Of a DNA stretch of 64,000 nucleotides, positions 26,697 through 34,337 are shown piece by piece. Source of the DNA: JAIEPT01 sp038217425 (GTDB lineage Bacteria > Planctomycetota > Planctomycetia > Gemmatales > Gemmataceae); NCBI GenBank assembly GCA_038217425.1, contig JBBQPM010000006.1:46563-110562 (forward strand), written 5' to 3'. Position 1 is the stretch's first letter, and each line of letters starts with the position of its first letter. Below the pieces are notes generated by a model. That model saw only the letters and a program-made list of their open reading frames with translations, was not told the origin of the DNA and made no database searches. A program made the position numbers and the translations under genes.

Positions 26697-27632
26697 TTGA
26701 TCGTGCTGTTCGCGATGACCGATGTGCACAGCCTCGCCTTCTACGGCTCGGCTACGCTGGGCGTGGCCGTCGCCGCCCTGGCCGGCGGCGTTCTCGGTCT
26801 GTTCTCAAGACCGCGCCTGGGCTTGGCGGATGTCGGCGTGTTCGAGTTCCAGCGCCGCGCATTGCTGCGCGAAGGAAGTTCCCTTTACCGGTGGTTCGAA
26901 CACTCCGTCGATTGGCTGGCAGCTCACTACCGGCAAGAAAAACCCGAGTCGCTCGCGATCCTCAAACGTAACATCTACCTCGCGGGGATCAGGCTGCCGT
27001 GGAAGCCGGAAGAGTATCTGGCAGTCAAGTTCGTCGAGACAATCGCGGTGGCGCTGGGGACGCTTCTCTTCGTGTGGGCGTTGTCGCTCAGCTTCTTGAC
27101 GGCGTTCCTTTGCGCGCTCGTCGTCGGCTTCGCTTATCTGCCGCTGGTGAAGCGACAAGTGCGGACGAAGGCGGAGTTATACTTGCATACGCTTCGGCGC
27201 CGGCTTCCCTTCGTCATCGACCTGACCGCGCTGACGATGGAGGCGGGAGCCAGCTTTTTGGAAAGCATCACAATCGCCGTCAAAGAAAACGAGAACCACC
27301 CGATCGGCAAGCAGTTCGCCGAAGTGTTGCGCGACATTTCGACGGGGCGAACACGGCGCGAGGCGCTGGAAGCCCTACAAGAACGCCTGGGCGATGAGAA
27401 CATCACGGAGATCGTGACGGCGATTATCAAGGGGGAAGAGTTGGGGACGCCGCTCAGCAAGATATTGCGTTCGCAGGTCGACCAGATTCGGCTCAAGCGA
27501 TCACAATGGGCGGAAAAAGCCGCGGCGGAGGCGCAGGTGAACATCGTCTTTCCGGGCATGATTGTGATGATCTCGTGCTTGATAATCGTCGTGGCGCCGT
27601 TCGTTCTCGGTCCGATTTTCATGAGAAACTGA
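26697..27632 (+). CDS. TadC-like inner-membrane platform protein (T2SSF domain)
   Basis: A 311-residue protein if started at TTG 26697, which has GGAGAGATGCC as SD; GTG 26682 is in frame 15 bp upstream. Helices near the N terminus, in the middle (about 120-150) and at the C terminus flank a T2SSF domain: LRRRLPFVIDLTALTMEAGASFLESI, EALEALQERLGDENI and GEELGTPLSKILRSQ. This is the TadC pattern. It pairs with TadB for pilus assembly. Confidence 0.85.
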   Translation: MIVLFAMTDVHSLAFYGSATLGVAVAALAGGVLGLFSRPRLGLADVGVFEFQRRALLREGSSLYRWFEHSVDWLAAHYRQEKPESLAILKRNIYLAGIRLPWKPEEYLAVKFVETIAVALGTLLFVWALSLSFLTAFLCALVVGFAYLPLVKRQVRTKAELYLHTLRRRLPFVIDLTALTMEAGASFLESITIAVKENENHPIGKQFAEVLRDISTGRTRREALEALQERLGDENITEIVTAIIKGEELGTPLSKILRSQVDQIRLKRSQWAEKAAAEAQVNIVFPGMIVMISCLIIVVAPFVLGPIFMRN

Positions 27633-27659
27633 GGCCGCGGCCCAAACTACGGATTTGCT

Positions 27660-28445
27660 ATGCCAGCCAAACTGATCATGACCGAGGGACCGGAACCGGG
27701 CGCAGAGTTCCCCATCCAGGATGAAGTGCTGCGCATCGGCAGCGACCGGAACTGCGGATACTGTCTGAGCGACAGCGGCCTTGCCCCGCACGCGTTCACG
27801 CTTGAGTATCGCAATGGCGAGTACCACCTGCACAATCGCACCGGAGATTCGATCGAAGTGCATGGGCGTCGGCTCGAACATCGCGATTCGGCGCGCTGGC
27901 CGTTCGGCGAAGAAATCGAACTGGGCCCGGGACTATCGGTACGTTTGGACGTGCATGGCGATCCCGCGCCGTCGAAGTCGGCCGTCGCTTACACGATCGA
28001 GTACGACGCGGAGGAGGAAGCCGAAGGCGTGGACGCCGCGGGCCGGGAAGCTGCCGCCAAGTCGGCCTCGTCCAAGACGATGCTGCAAATCATCGTCATC
28101 TTGGTCTGTGCGGCGCTCGGCATCTTTGCCTTGATGTTCGACCCGGGCGCCGTCTCGATCTCCAAGAAGGATCCGAAGGTGGAATTCGAAAAGATCATCG
28201 GGAAACTCGACAATAACGCCGTCGATAAAGCACGCGGGCCCTACTCGATCAAGAACAGTCTGCAGCAAGCTCGTTACCTCGAAGCGCGAGGCGCCGTCGA
28301 GGCAAAGAAGGCCTATGCCGTCGTGCGAGACATGTTGCTCAAGCACTCGAAAGATGGCACGCTGACCGAGGACGAACGAGAGATCTGGGATTTCGTGACG
28401 GGGCGCATTGAATCGATCAAACGCCAACCGTCGTCGCCGTTGTAA
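27660..28445 (+). CDS. FHA-domain membrane protein closing the Tad operon
   Basis: A 261-residue protein. Residues ~1-100 form an FHA domain (LRIGSDRNCGYCLSDSGLAPHAFTLEY; IEVHGRRLEH strand), with S...H-like spacing typical of phosphothreonine pockets. A single membrane helix lies at ~139-158, and the extracytoplasmic tail (~100 residues) is helical. It is the last gene of the Tad operon, 27 bp after TadC. A second FHA protein in the operon strengthens the link between piliation and Ser/Thr kinase signalling. Confidence 0.8.
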   Translation: MPAKLIMTEGPEPGAEFPIQDEVLRIGSDRNCGYCLSDSGLAPHAFTLEYRNGEYHLHNRTGDSIEVHGRRLEHRDSARWPFGEEIELGPGLSVRLDVHGDPAPSKSAVAYTIEYDAEEEAEGVDAAGREAAAKSASSKTMLQIIVILVCAALGIFALMFDPGAVSISKKDPKVEFEKIIGKLDNNAVDKARGPYSIKNSLQQARYLEARGAVEAKKAYAVVRDMLLKHSKDGTLTEDEREIWDFVTGRIESIKRQPSSPL

Positions 28446-28460
28446 GCCGCGGCGTTTTTT
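28435..28460 (+). terminator. Hairpin with T6 run at the end of the Tad operon
   Basis: A short CGCCG/CGGCG stem (28435-28439 and 28450-28454) followed by TTTTTT (28455-28460), overlapping the last codons of the FHA gene. Short stem, so moderate support. Confidence 0.4.
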
Positions 28461-28521
28461 CTTGAACTGCGTGAGCGACGACGGTATAGTCGAATTGCTA
28501 GGGAAAATAGGCGGGGATATC

Positions 28522-30126
28522 ATGAAAATCATTACCGGCTCTGTGGCCATCGTGGTTGGGTTTGGACTTGCCGCGACGCTCTTCGTCCTGCAGCGTAACA
28601 AGGACGCTGAAGGATCCAGGAAGGCAGGCGCGGGGGATCCCTCGTCCGCAGACGGCGAGGTCAAGGCGCTCGTCCGCAGCAACCACCGTTTGGCTTCGGG
28701 CCTTTATTCCCTCCTTTCGAGCGCCGAACCGGGCGAAAACCTGCTCATCGCGCCCGGCAGCACCCTCGCCACATTGACGACGCTGCTGATCGGCGCCGAG
28801 GGGGAACAGGCGGCGGAACTGAAAAAATCTCTGGAACTTGAGCTGACCGGCGAGGCGCTCGAACGAGTTTTGACAGAGCGCGTGCGCCGGCTCAAGGACG
28901 ACGTCAACAAGCCCGACCGCTTCTTCTTGGGGCTGCAGATCGAGTCGGGCGAGAAAGGCGCAGTGCGCATCAAGTCGGTGCAGCGCGGCACCTCCGCCGA
29001 GCGCGCCGGCTTTCAACCCGGCGAGCGCATCGTCTCCGTTCGGCTCTCCGACGCTCCCGGCCACGTCCGCGAAATTCGCTCGGCTGCGGACTTCGTCAAT
29101 GCCATCGACGAAGCGCCCACGGTGGTGCGCGTTCGCTGCCTGTCGGCACAGGAGGGCGCGTCCACCATTCGGACTCTGTATTTGCCAGGGCACAAAGGTC
29201 GGCCTGCGTCGTCCGCGCCGCCCCGCTGGGAGACGCCCGTCAAAGCCGCCGCCGCCCTCTGGTTTCAGGACGGCGTTGAACCTGCCAAGGCGTTACAAGA
29301 TTTCGCCCGCAAAACGCAAGCGCTTGAGACGTCCAAAATCGACTTGCAAACCGATGTCGCACCGACGGCGAAAAGGATTCGGCTCTGGTTCAATGACTTC
29401 ACCGAGCGCAAAGTCTCGATTCCGGCGGGCACTTTAAGCAAGAACTACCGCGCCGTTCACAGTGAATCCTTCGTCTTTAAACCGTACTGGTCCAGCAGCG
29501 TTCAATCCTGGGCTGAGCAACCCATGAGTTTCGCCCTCCCCAGCGGCAAAAAGCTTCAGGTCACGGCAGTTCCGTTGACCGGTTCGCTGCGCGTTAGCAA
29601 GAGCGAAGCGTACCAAGGCGTCGAACTCCCCTGCACGGGGGGACTGGCGCTGATGCTGTTCCTGCCGGCTGAGGGAAAAGGATTGGCCGAGATTGAAAAA
29701 CTACTGTCCGACGCTGCCGTCTGGCCCAAATTGCTCGGCTCCGGCGTCCCGCAACCGACCACCGTCATGGTGCCGGAGTTGGACCTGTACTCCCTGCGGA
29801 ATCTGCGCGGAACCTTAGCCAAGCTCGGAATGCCAGCTCACTTTACGATTCCTGTGCCGTCGCCCGAAAAAGAAGAGAAGGTCAAAACGCCCGAGGAAAA
29901 ACAGACCAAGCCCAAGGAAGTCGTCAAGCAGAAGCCGTCGGCTTCGACCGTCATGCAGCAGGTTCAAGTCCAGGTTCGTTCCAACACCGATCTGGAACTC
30001 AATGCGAAATCCGCACCGACGGCGCAAGTGAACTTCAATCGGCCGTTCGTGTTCGTGGCCTTCGACCGGCAGAGCAAGGAAATCCTGGTTTTGGGAAGGT
30101 GCGTCGATCCCCGTTCGCAAGATTGA
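28522..30126 (+). CDS. Membrane-anchored serpin-like protein with inserted PDZ domain, degenerate reactive loop
   Basis: A 534-residue protein. ATG 28522 begins an N-terminal anchor helix (3-23); an in-frame extension to 28408 overlaps the previous gene. Serpin core segments are seen (SGLYSLLSS, NLLIAPGSTLATLTTLLIGAEG, YQGVELPCTGGLALMLFLP, and C-terminal FNRPFVFVAFDR...VLGRCVDP). A PDZ domain (~133-222: FFLGLQIESGEKGAV, SAERAGFQPGERIVSV) interrupts the core. The reactive loop region is replaced by a Lys/Glu-rich stretch and lacks the inhibitory hinge (E-x-G-x-x-A-A), so a non-inhibitory or protein-binding role is likely. It starts the exported gene run that continues to 39384. Confidence 0.78.
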   Translation: MKIITGSVAIVVGFGLAATLFVLQRNKDAEGSRKAGAGDPSSADGEVKALVRSNHRLASGLYSLLSSAEPGENLLIAPGSTLATLTTLLIGAEGEQAAELKKSLELELTGEALERVLTERVRRLKDDVNKPDRFFLGLQIESGEKGAVRIKSVQRGTSAERAGFQPGERIVSVRLSDAPGHVREIRSAADFVNAIDEAPTVVRVRCLSAQEGASTIRTLYLPGHKGRPASSAPPRWETPVKAAAALWFQDGVEPAKALQDFARKTQALETSKIDLQTDVAPTAKRIRLWFNDFTERKVSIPAGTLSKNYRAVHSESFVFKPYWSSSVQSWAEQPMSFALPSGKKLQVTAVPLTGSLRVSKSEAYQGVELPCTGGLALMLFLPAEGKGLAEIEKLLSDAAVWPKLLGSGVPQPTTVMVPELDLYSLRNLRGTLAKLGMPAHFTIPVPSPEKEEKVKTPEEKQTKPKEVVKQKPSASTVMQQVQVQVRSNTDLELNAKSAPTAQVNFNRPFVFVAFDRQSKEILVLGRCVDPRSQD

Positions 30127-30173
30127 CGTGCCCAAGAAATATCTCGTTCTTTTCCAAGAAGTGGAGGTCGCAC

Positions 30174-31130
30174 ATGAAGAAACTTCGAAACGGGACCATG
30201 CTGATTCTCACTGTACTTTCGGCCCTCGCGTTGAGCGGGGTCTCCCTCCGCGCGCAGTCCGGCAACGCTCCGAGCCGTCAGGAATTGCTGGACGCGTTCA
30301 GGAAGTTACAGAAGCAAAGCCAGGCAGCATTCGGCGCGGAGAAGTTCGACACGATCATCCTGCCGCGAAATAAGACTCGTCCGACAGATCTAAATCTCAA
30401 GGTCTACGCCGGGCCCACCGTCCGCTTCGACGGCGTCCCCATTGGCAACAACTCAAACGCCAGCGGCGACGCCTTGCAGAAACTGATGGTTAAAGTTTGG
30501 GCCGTGCCTCTCGATGAAGAAAAGCAGCTGACGAACAAGAAAGTTCACCTGGGCAAACACCGCTGGGCGCCCAAGGAACTTTTCGCGATCTTTTTTGAAA
30601 CCTCCGTTCCCGTCCAGATCGGCTTCTACCAGGACTATGAGCGCGAACCCGGGGGTGAGGAACCGCGTCCTTCTCGTCAAGTATTGCCGGACCCGAGGAT
30701 GCCCGAAAGTTATCAAACGGTCCAGCCGGGCAAACCCTTTCGCTTCCCCGTTAACATTCGTCTGGACGATAATTACAAGGACGAACTCATGTCCCTGGTG
30801 ATCGTCACCGCCGGCGACTACCAGGATTTGCCTCCCAAAAAAGACCCCAAAACCGATCCCAAGAAGGATCCCGCCAAGACGGCAGGCGAAAATCACGTCG
30901 TCTTCGGCAAAAGGTATCACGATGCCCTCGACCAGATGGCGAAATACGTGCGCGCCCCCTCCAACCCCAAAGCCCGGTTCAATTCGACGGCGACGACTTC
31001 TCGGGATGCGTCCGATCCCGATATGACCGCGTCGGAATTTTCCACCGATCACGATGACGTCGCAATCATCGCTACGAGCGCCCAAAGGTACGGCTACCTC
31101 CAGATCCGCATTCGAAAAATATCCGAATAG
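30174..31130 (+). CDS. Exported protein of unknown function in the caspase-serpin cluster
   Basis: A 318-residue protein with a signal peptide (MKKLRNGTMLILTVLSALAL..., cleavage near LRAQ). ATG 30174 has GTGGAGGTCGCAC as SD. The mature part has no recognised domain: beta-rich segments, a Lys/Asp/Pro-rich linker (KKDPKTDPKKDPAK, ~243-256) and a C-terminal stretch. It lies 47 bp after the first serpin and 51 bp before the caspase-PDZ gene, so co-expression is likely. Function not assigned. Confidence 0.68.
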   Translation: MKKLRNGTMLILTVLSALALSGVSLRAQSGNAPSRQELLDAFRKLQKQSQAAFGAEKFDTIILPRNKTRPTDLNLKVYAGPTVRFDGVPIGNNSNASGDALQKLMVKVWAVPLDEEKQLTNKKVHLGKHRWAPKELFAIFFETSVPVQIGFYQDYEREPGGEEPRPSRQVLPDPRMPESYQTVQPGKPFRFPVNIRLDDNYKDELMSLVIVTAGDYQDLPPKKDPKTDPKKDPAKTAGENHVVFGKRYHDALDQMAKYVRAPSNPKARFNSTATTSRDASDPDMTASEFSTDHDDVAIIATSAQRYGYLQIRIRKISE

Positions 31131-31181
31131 ACGCGCCCTCTTCGTTGCCACCCGCCCCATGTCGCAAGGGAGATCTGACTC

Positions 31182-32255
31182 ATGAAGACGTTTGCTAGAA
31201 AGCTGTGCCTGGCCGCGCTCGCCCTGATTTTGGCCGGGCAGGACGTGCGAGCGCAACATCCTGAGCTGCGTTTTCTCCACGTCCTGATCGTGGCGGACAC
31301 GTTGGCCGACGGCATCGGCGAAGGCGGAGAAAAAGACGCAGCGACCATGACCTCGTCGTTACTCGCCGGCATTCCCAAGGAACGCGTGAAAATCACGACG
31401 ATCAAGGGGAGCCAGGTGAGCCGCGACGCGATTCTCAATCACTACGCCGGCCTCAACGTCGGTCCCAATGACGGTTTATTATTTCATTACGCAGGTCACG
31501 GCGGACTCGTCAATCAACCTACTCGCGAACATTATCTGACATTTGGTCGCGGAAAAACCCCGAACGGACACATTAGCCGAACGGAACTTCGCTCGGCCAT
31601 GCAGGCCAAGAATCCCGGCTTGGTTGTGATTTTGACCGATTGCTGCAGCGGCGCCATGGAACGCCTGCGCACGCCCAAAGTGAAAGTGATCAACCCGCCC
31701 TCGCGTAACTCAACGCAACTTGAGCCTGGTTATGCTCAGCTCTTTTTCCGTTCTCGGGGACTGGTCGATATCACGGCCGCGGATGACGGCGAACTCGCGA
31801 TGGGCGATCCGCTTAACGGCGGCATTTTTACTCAGGCGTTTTCCAAGGCGATGATGGCGGTCAAAACCGACCGCGAAGTCACCTGGGCTACCTTTTACCC
31901 CAAGCTCAAAACGAGAACCCGCGAGACCTTCCACAAGATCGTGCTCGACCCCATCGAGGGTACCTCAACTCAAACAAGCCGAGCGTTCTTCCTGCCGGGC
32001 GGATCCTGGGGGTTTGTCCTGTCGCGTAAAGATGGCGTTATCAATCAGATCAGTGAAGTTCACGACGGCTCCCCGGCCCAACGCGCGGGACTACTGCGCG
32101 GCGACATCGTGCTCAAAGTCAACTGCAAGTCGGTCGCAACCGAGTCCGAGTGCATCGAAGCGATTCGGGCCAGCGGACCAGAGTTGCGATTCACCGTGCG
32201 AACCTTGAAGAACGGCGAACAAGAACGCGTGCTCAAACGCAATCCTGCCAGCTAA
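31182..32255 (+). CDS. Secreted caspase-like protease (clan CD) with C-terminal PDZ domain
   Basis: A 357-residue protein with a signal peptide (1-24). The caspase p20 fold covers ~30-260: a first strand FLHVLIVADT, catalytic His106 in HYAGHGGL and catalytic Cys155 in LTDCCSG (D-x-C, metacaspase-like). A PDZ domain covers ~268-350 (SPAQRAGLLRGDIVLKVN). The SD AAGGGAGATC precedes the ATG. The short insert after the Cys, and no p10 linker processing site that I can see, leave the activation mode open. The PDZ domain matches those in the flanking serpins and could mediate complex formation. Confidence 0.85.
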   Translation: MKTFARKLCLAALALILAGQDVRAQHPELRFLHVLIVADTLADGIGEGGEKDAATMTSSLLAGIPKERVKITTIKGSQVSRDAILNHYAGLNVGPNDGLLFHYAGHGGLVNQPTREHYLTFGRGKTPNGHISRTELRSAMQAKNPGLVVILTDCCSGAMERLRTPKVKVINPPSRNSTQLEPGYAQLFFRSRGLVDITAADDGELAMGDPLNGGIFTQAFSKAMMAVKTDREVTWATFYPKLKTRTRETFHKIVLDPIEGTSTQTSRAFFLPGGSWGFVLSRKDGVINQISEVHDGSPAQRAGLLRGDIVLKVNCKSVATESECIEAIRASGPELRFTVRTLKNGEQERVLKRNPAS

Positions 32256-32333
32256 CCGTCACGACAGACGATGAACCATGGGGATGGAACCTCCGAAAAT
32301 TCTCCATCCTTCTTTTGCAGAGGAGTCCCAGCC

Positions 32334-33914
32334 ATGAACCGAATCTCTCGACATTACCGCTCGATCCTGAGCGTAGCCGCCTTGTCGGCTATCGTGTTTG
32401 CGATCCAAACCACTGCCCAAACGCCGAAAGCTGCTGGCGAACTCGCGGCCTCCGCGAAGGCGCGCGAGGAAGTCGCCAAGGCGAAGGCCTCGGGCAAAGA
32501 ACTCGCCCAGAGCGTCAACAAATTCACTCTCGACCTCTACCGAACTGCTTCCTCCGCTAAGGGCAAAGAGACCTCGAACTTCGTCATCGCCCCCTACAGT
32601 GTCGCCGAAGCTCTCGGCCTCGCTTATGTCGGGGCCCGCGGCAAGACTGCGGCCGAGATCGCGAAGGTCATGCATCTCAAGCTGAATCCCGAGCAGGCGG
32701 GCCCCGCCTTCGCCAGCCTCGGCGTCGGCGCGGGATCTCACCTCGCCGAAGAGTCGCTGGTCGTCGTCAAGCACCGCTTCGGCGCCATCGTGAAAGAATC
32801 CGCGGGCGCGGGCGTCGAAATCGTCGAAGTGAAGGAAAACTCCCCTGCTGAAAAAGCGGGACTCAAGGCCCAAGACCGCATCACGCGCTTGGGCGACTAT
32901 GAAATCGTCAACTCCATCGACTACGCAAACGCCCTCGATGCCTTCACCGATTCTGTCGACGGCGAAATCCGCAGCGCGGGCAGTGTCAAGCGATTTACCG
33001 CCAAGCTCACTCCCCCCGCGGAAGGCGCCAAGCGTTTACTGCCGCGTATTGCCAACGCTTTCTGGGCACGGCAGGGCCTCGAATTCGTTCCCGCCTTCAA
33101 AGACACGGCCGCGTCCTACTTCGACGCCGCCGCCCAAACGGTCGACTTCCAAGGGGAGCCCGCCAAGGTCCGCACCCAAATCAATCAGTGGGTCGCGGAC
33201 AAGACCGACGATGCCATCCTGAATCTGTTACCTGCCGACGCCATCACGAAAGAGACTGCCTTGGTGCTTACCAATGCCATCAGTCTCCAGGCTGAATGGT
33301 CCAGTCACTTCAATCCCGGGGCGACGAACAACGATAGTTTTTACGCGCCGGATGGGAAGCGGACCGTTCGCATGATGCACAAGACCGGCGCGTTCCGATA
33401 TGGCAAAGGCGATGGCTTCCAGGTTTTGGAACTCCCCCTGGACGGCGATTTCGCCGTGACGCTGCTCCTACCCGCCAAGCGCGACGGCCTTGCCGAATTC
33501 GAGAAGAGCTACTTCACCTATGAAAACCTGGAAGCCTGGCTGAAAGTCCTGCGCGTGAAGCGGGTCGCCGTCGCTTTGCCGCGATTCAAGATTTCGGCAG
33601 AAGCGGATGTCAAGCAAGCGCTCGTTCAACTTGGGATGCCCAACGCATTTGAGAAGGGCGCGGACTTCTCGGGAATCACCTCGCAAAAGGAGATTTCCCT
33701 TTCCGCCCTGGTGCATAAGGCCGAGTTCGAGGTCAATGAGAAGGGCGTAAAGGCCGCGGCCGCCTCCGCGGTCACGGCCACGGTCCGCGAGCAAGCTACA
33801 GACGAGTTCACTGCGGATCGACCGTTCCTATTTTTGCTTCGCGACACGCGGCAGGACGTGATCCTCTTCGTGGGCCGGGTAACGACTCCCGCCAAGGCAG
33901 AAACGCTGAAGTAA
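32334..33914 (+). CDS. Secreted inhibitory-type serpin with inserted PDZ domain, P1 Arg predicted
   Basis: A 526-residue protein starting at ATG 32334 (GAGGAGTCCC as SD) with a signal peptide (1-~28). Serpin elements are in order: FTLDLYRTAS, NFVIAPYSVAEALGLAYVGARG, then a PDZ domain (~147-228, SPAEKAGLKAQDRITRLG) inserted before IANAFWARQGLEFVPAF, ALVLTNAISLQAEW, FQVLELPLDG, and C-terminal PFLFLLRD. The hinge at 469 reads EKGVKAAAAS, close to inhibitory serpins (Val instead of Thr at P14). Counting 17 residues from the hinge Glu puts Arg485 at P1 (V-R|E). It lies between two caspase-like genes and ends before a terminator at 33941. Confidence 0.85.
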   Translation: MNRISRHYRSILSVAALSAIVFAIQTTAQTPKAAGELAASAKAREEVAKAKASGKELAQSVNKFTLDLYRTASSAKGKETSNFVIAPYSVAEALGLAYVGARGKTAAEIAKVMHLKLNPEQAGPAFASLGVGAGSHLAEESLVVVKHRFGAIVKESAGAGVEIVEVKENSPAEKAGLKAQDRITRLGDYEIVNSIDYANALDAFTDSVDGEIRSAGSVKRFTAKLTPPAEGAKRLLPRIANAFWARQGLEFVPAFKDTAASYFDAAAQTVDFQGEPAKVRTQINQWVADKTDDAILNLLPADAITKETALVLTNAISLQAEWSSHFNPGATNNDSFYAPDGKRTVRMMHKTGAFRYGKGDGFQVLELPLDGDFAVTLLLPAKRDGLAEFEKSYFTYENLEAWLKVLRVKRVAVALPRFKISAEADVKQALVQLGMPNAFEKGADFSGITSQKEISLSALVHKAEFEVNEKGVKAAAASAVTATVREQATDEFTADRPFLFLLRDTRQDVILFVGRVTTPAKAETLK

Positions 33915-33940
33915 ACAGACGTATATAGAAACTGGCATGC

Positions 33941-33978
33941 AAGAGCCCAGCAAGCAACCGCTTTCTGGGCTCTTTCTT
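33941..33978 (+). terminator. Rho-independent terminator after the inhibitory serpin
   Basis: A perfect 10-bp stem AAGAGCCCAG / CTGGGCTCTT (33941-33950 and 33965-33974) with a 14-base loop, followed by TCTT. It separates the serpin-caspase group from the next caspase gene. Confidence 0.65.
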
Positions 33979-34095
33979 CGCGCGAAGGGCGCACGCCAAA
34001 GGCCTGAATGCGCCTGGAGATCTTCCATCTCGACAAATCACCTCCCTGCCGCGGTTGTTAATTTGGGTAAAATGCAAATTTGGTAGGGATTGTCG

Positions 34096-34124
34096 TTGAC
34101 ATTCAAAATTCCCAGGTTTAATAT
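34096..34124 (+). promoter_or_regulatory. Candidate sigma70-like promoter for the caspase gene at 34338
   Basis: TTGACA (34096-34101) and TAATAT (34119-34124) with a 17-base spacer: perfect -35 and 4/6 -10. A long (~210 bp) 5' leader follows before the ATG at 34338. In the 423-bp gap 33915-34337 I see otherwise only the preceding terminator and no further gene. Confidence 0.5.
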
Positions 34125-34337
34125 CTGCAGAAGTCCATGACTTCGGAATGCCCCGAGATTTGCTCAGAGCATCGATTTGACCGCAGAAAGCAGGTCGAAG
34201 ATGCGTTCGCAGCTTGGGCAGTCCCTCGTGTTTGACGAACCCGACGGCGTTGGGCGGGGCTCAATTCGCGAACGAATTGACGGTGCTCGTACGCATTGTG
34301 CAAACGGGCCGGTATTGAAATTGGAAGGAGGATCGGT

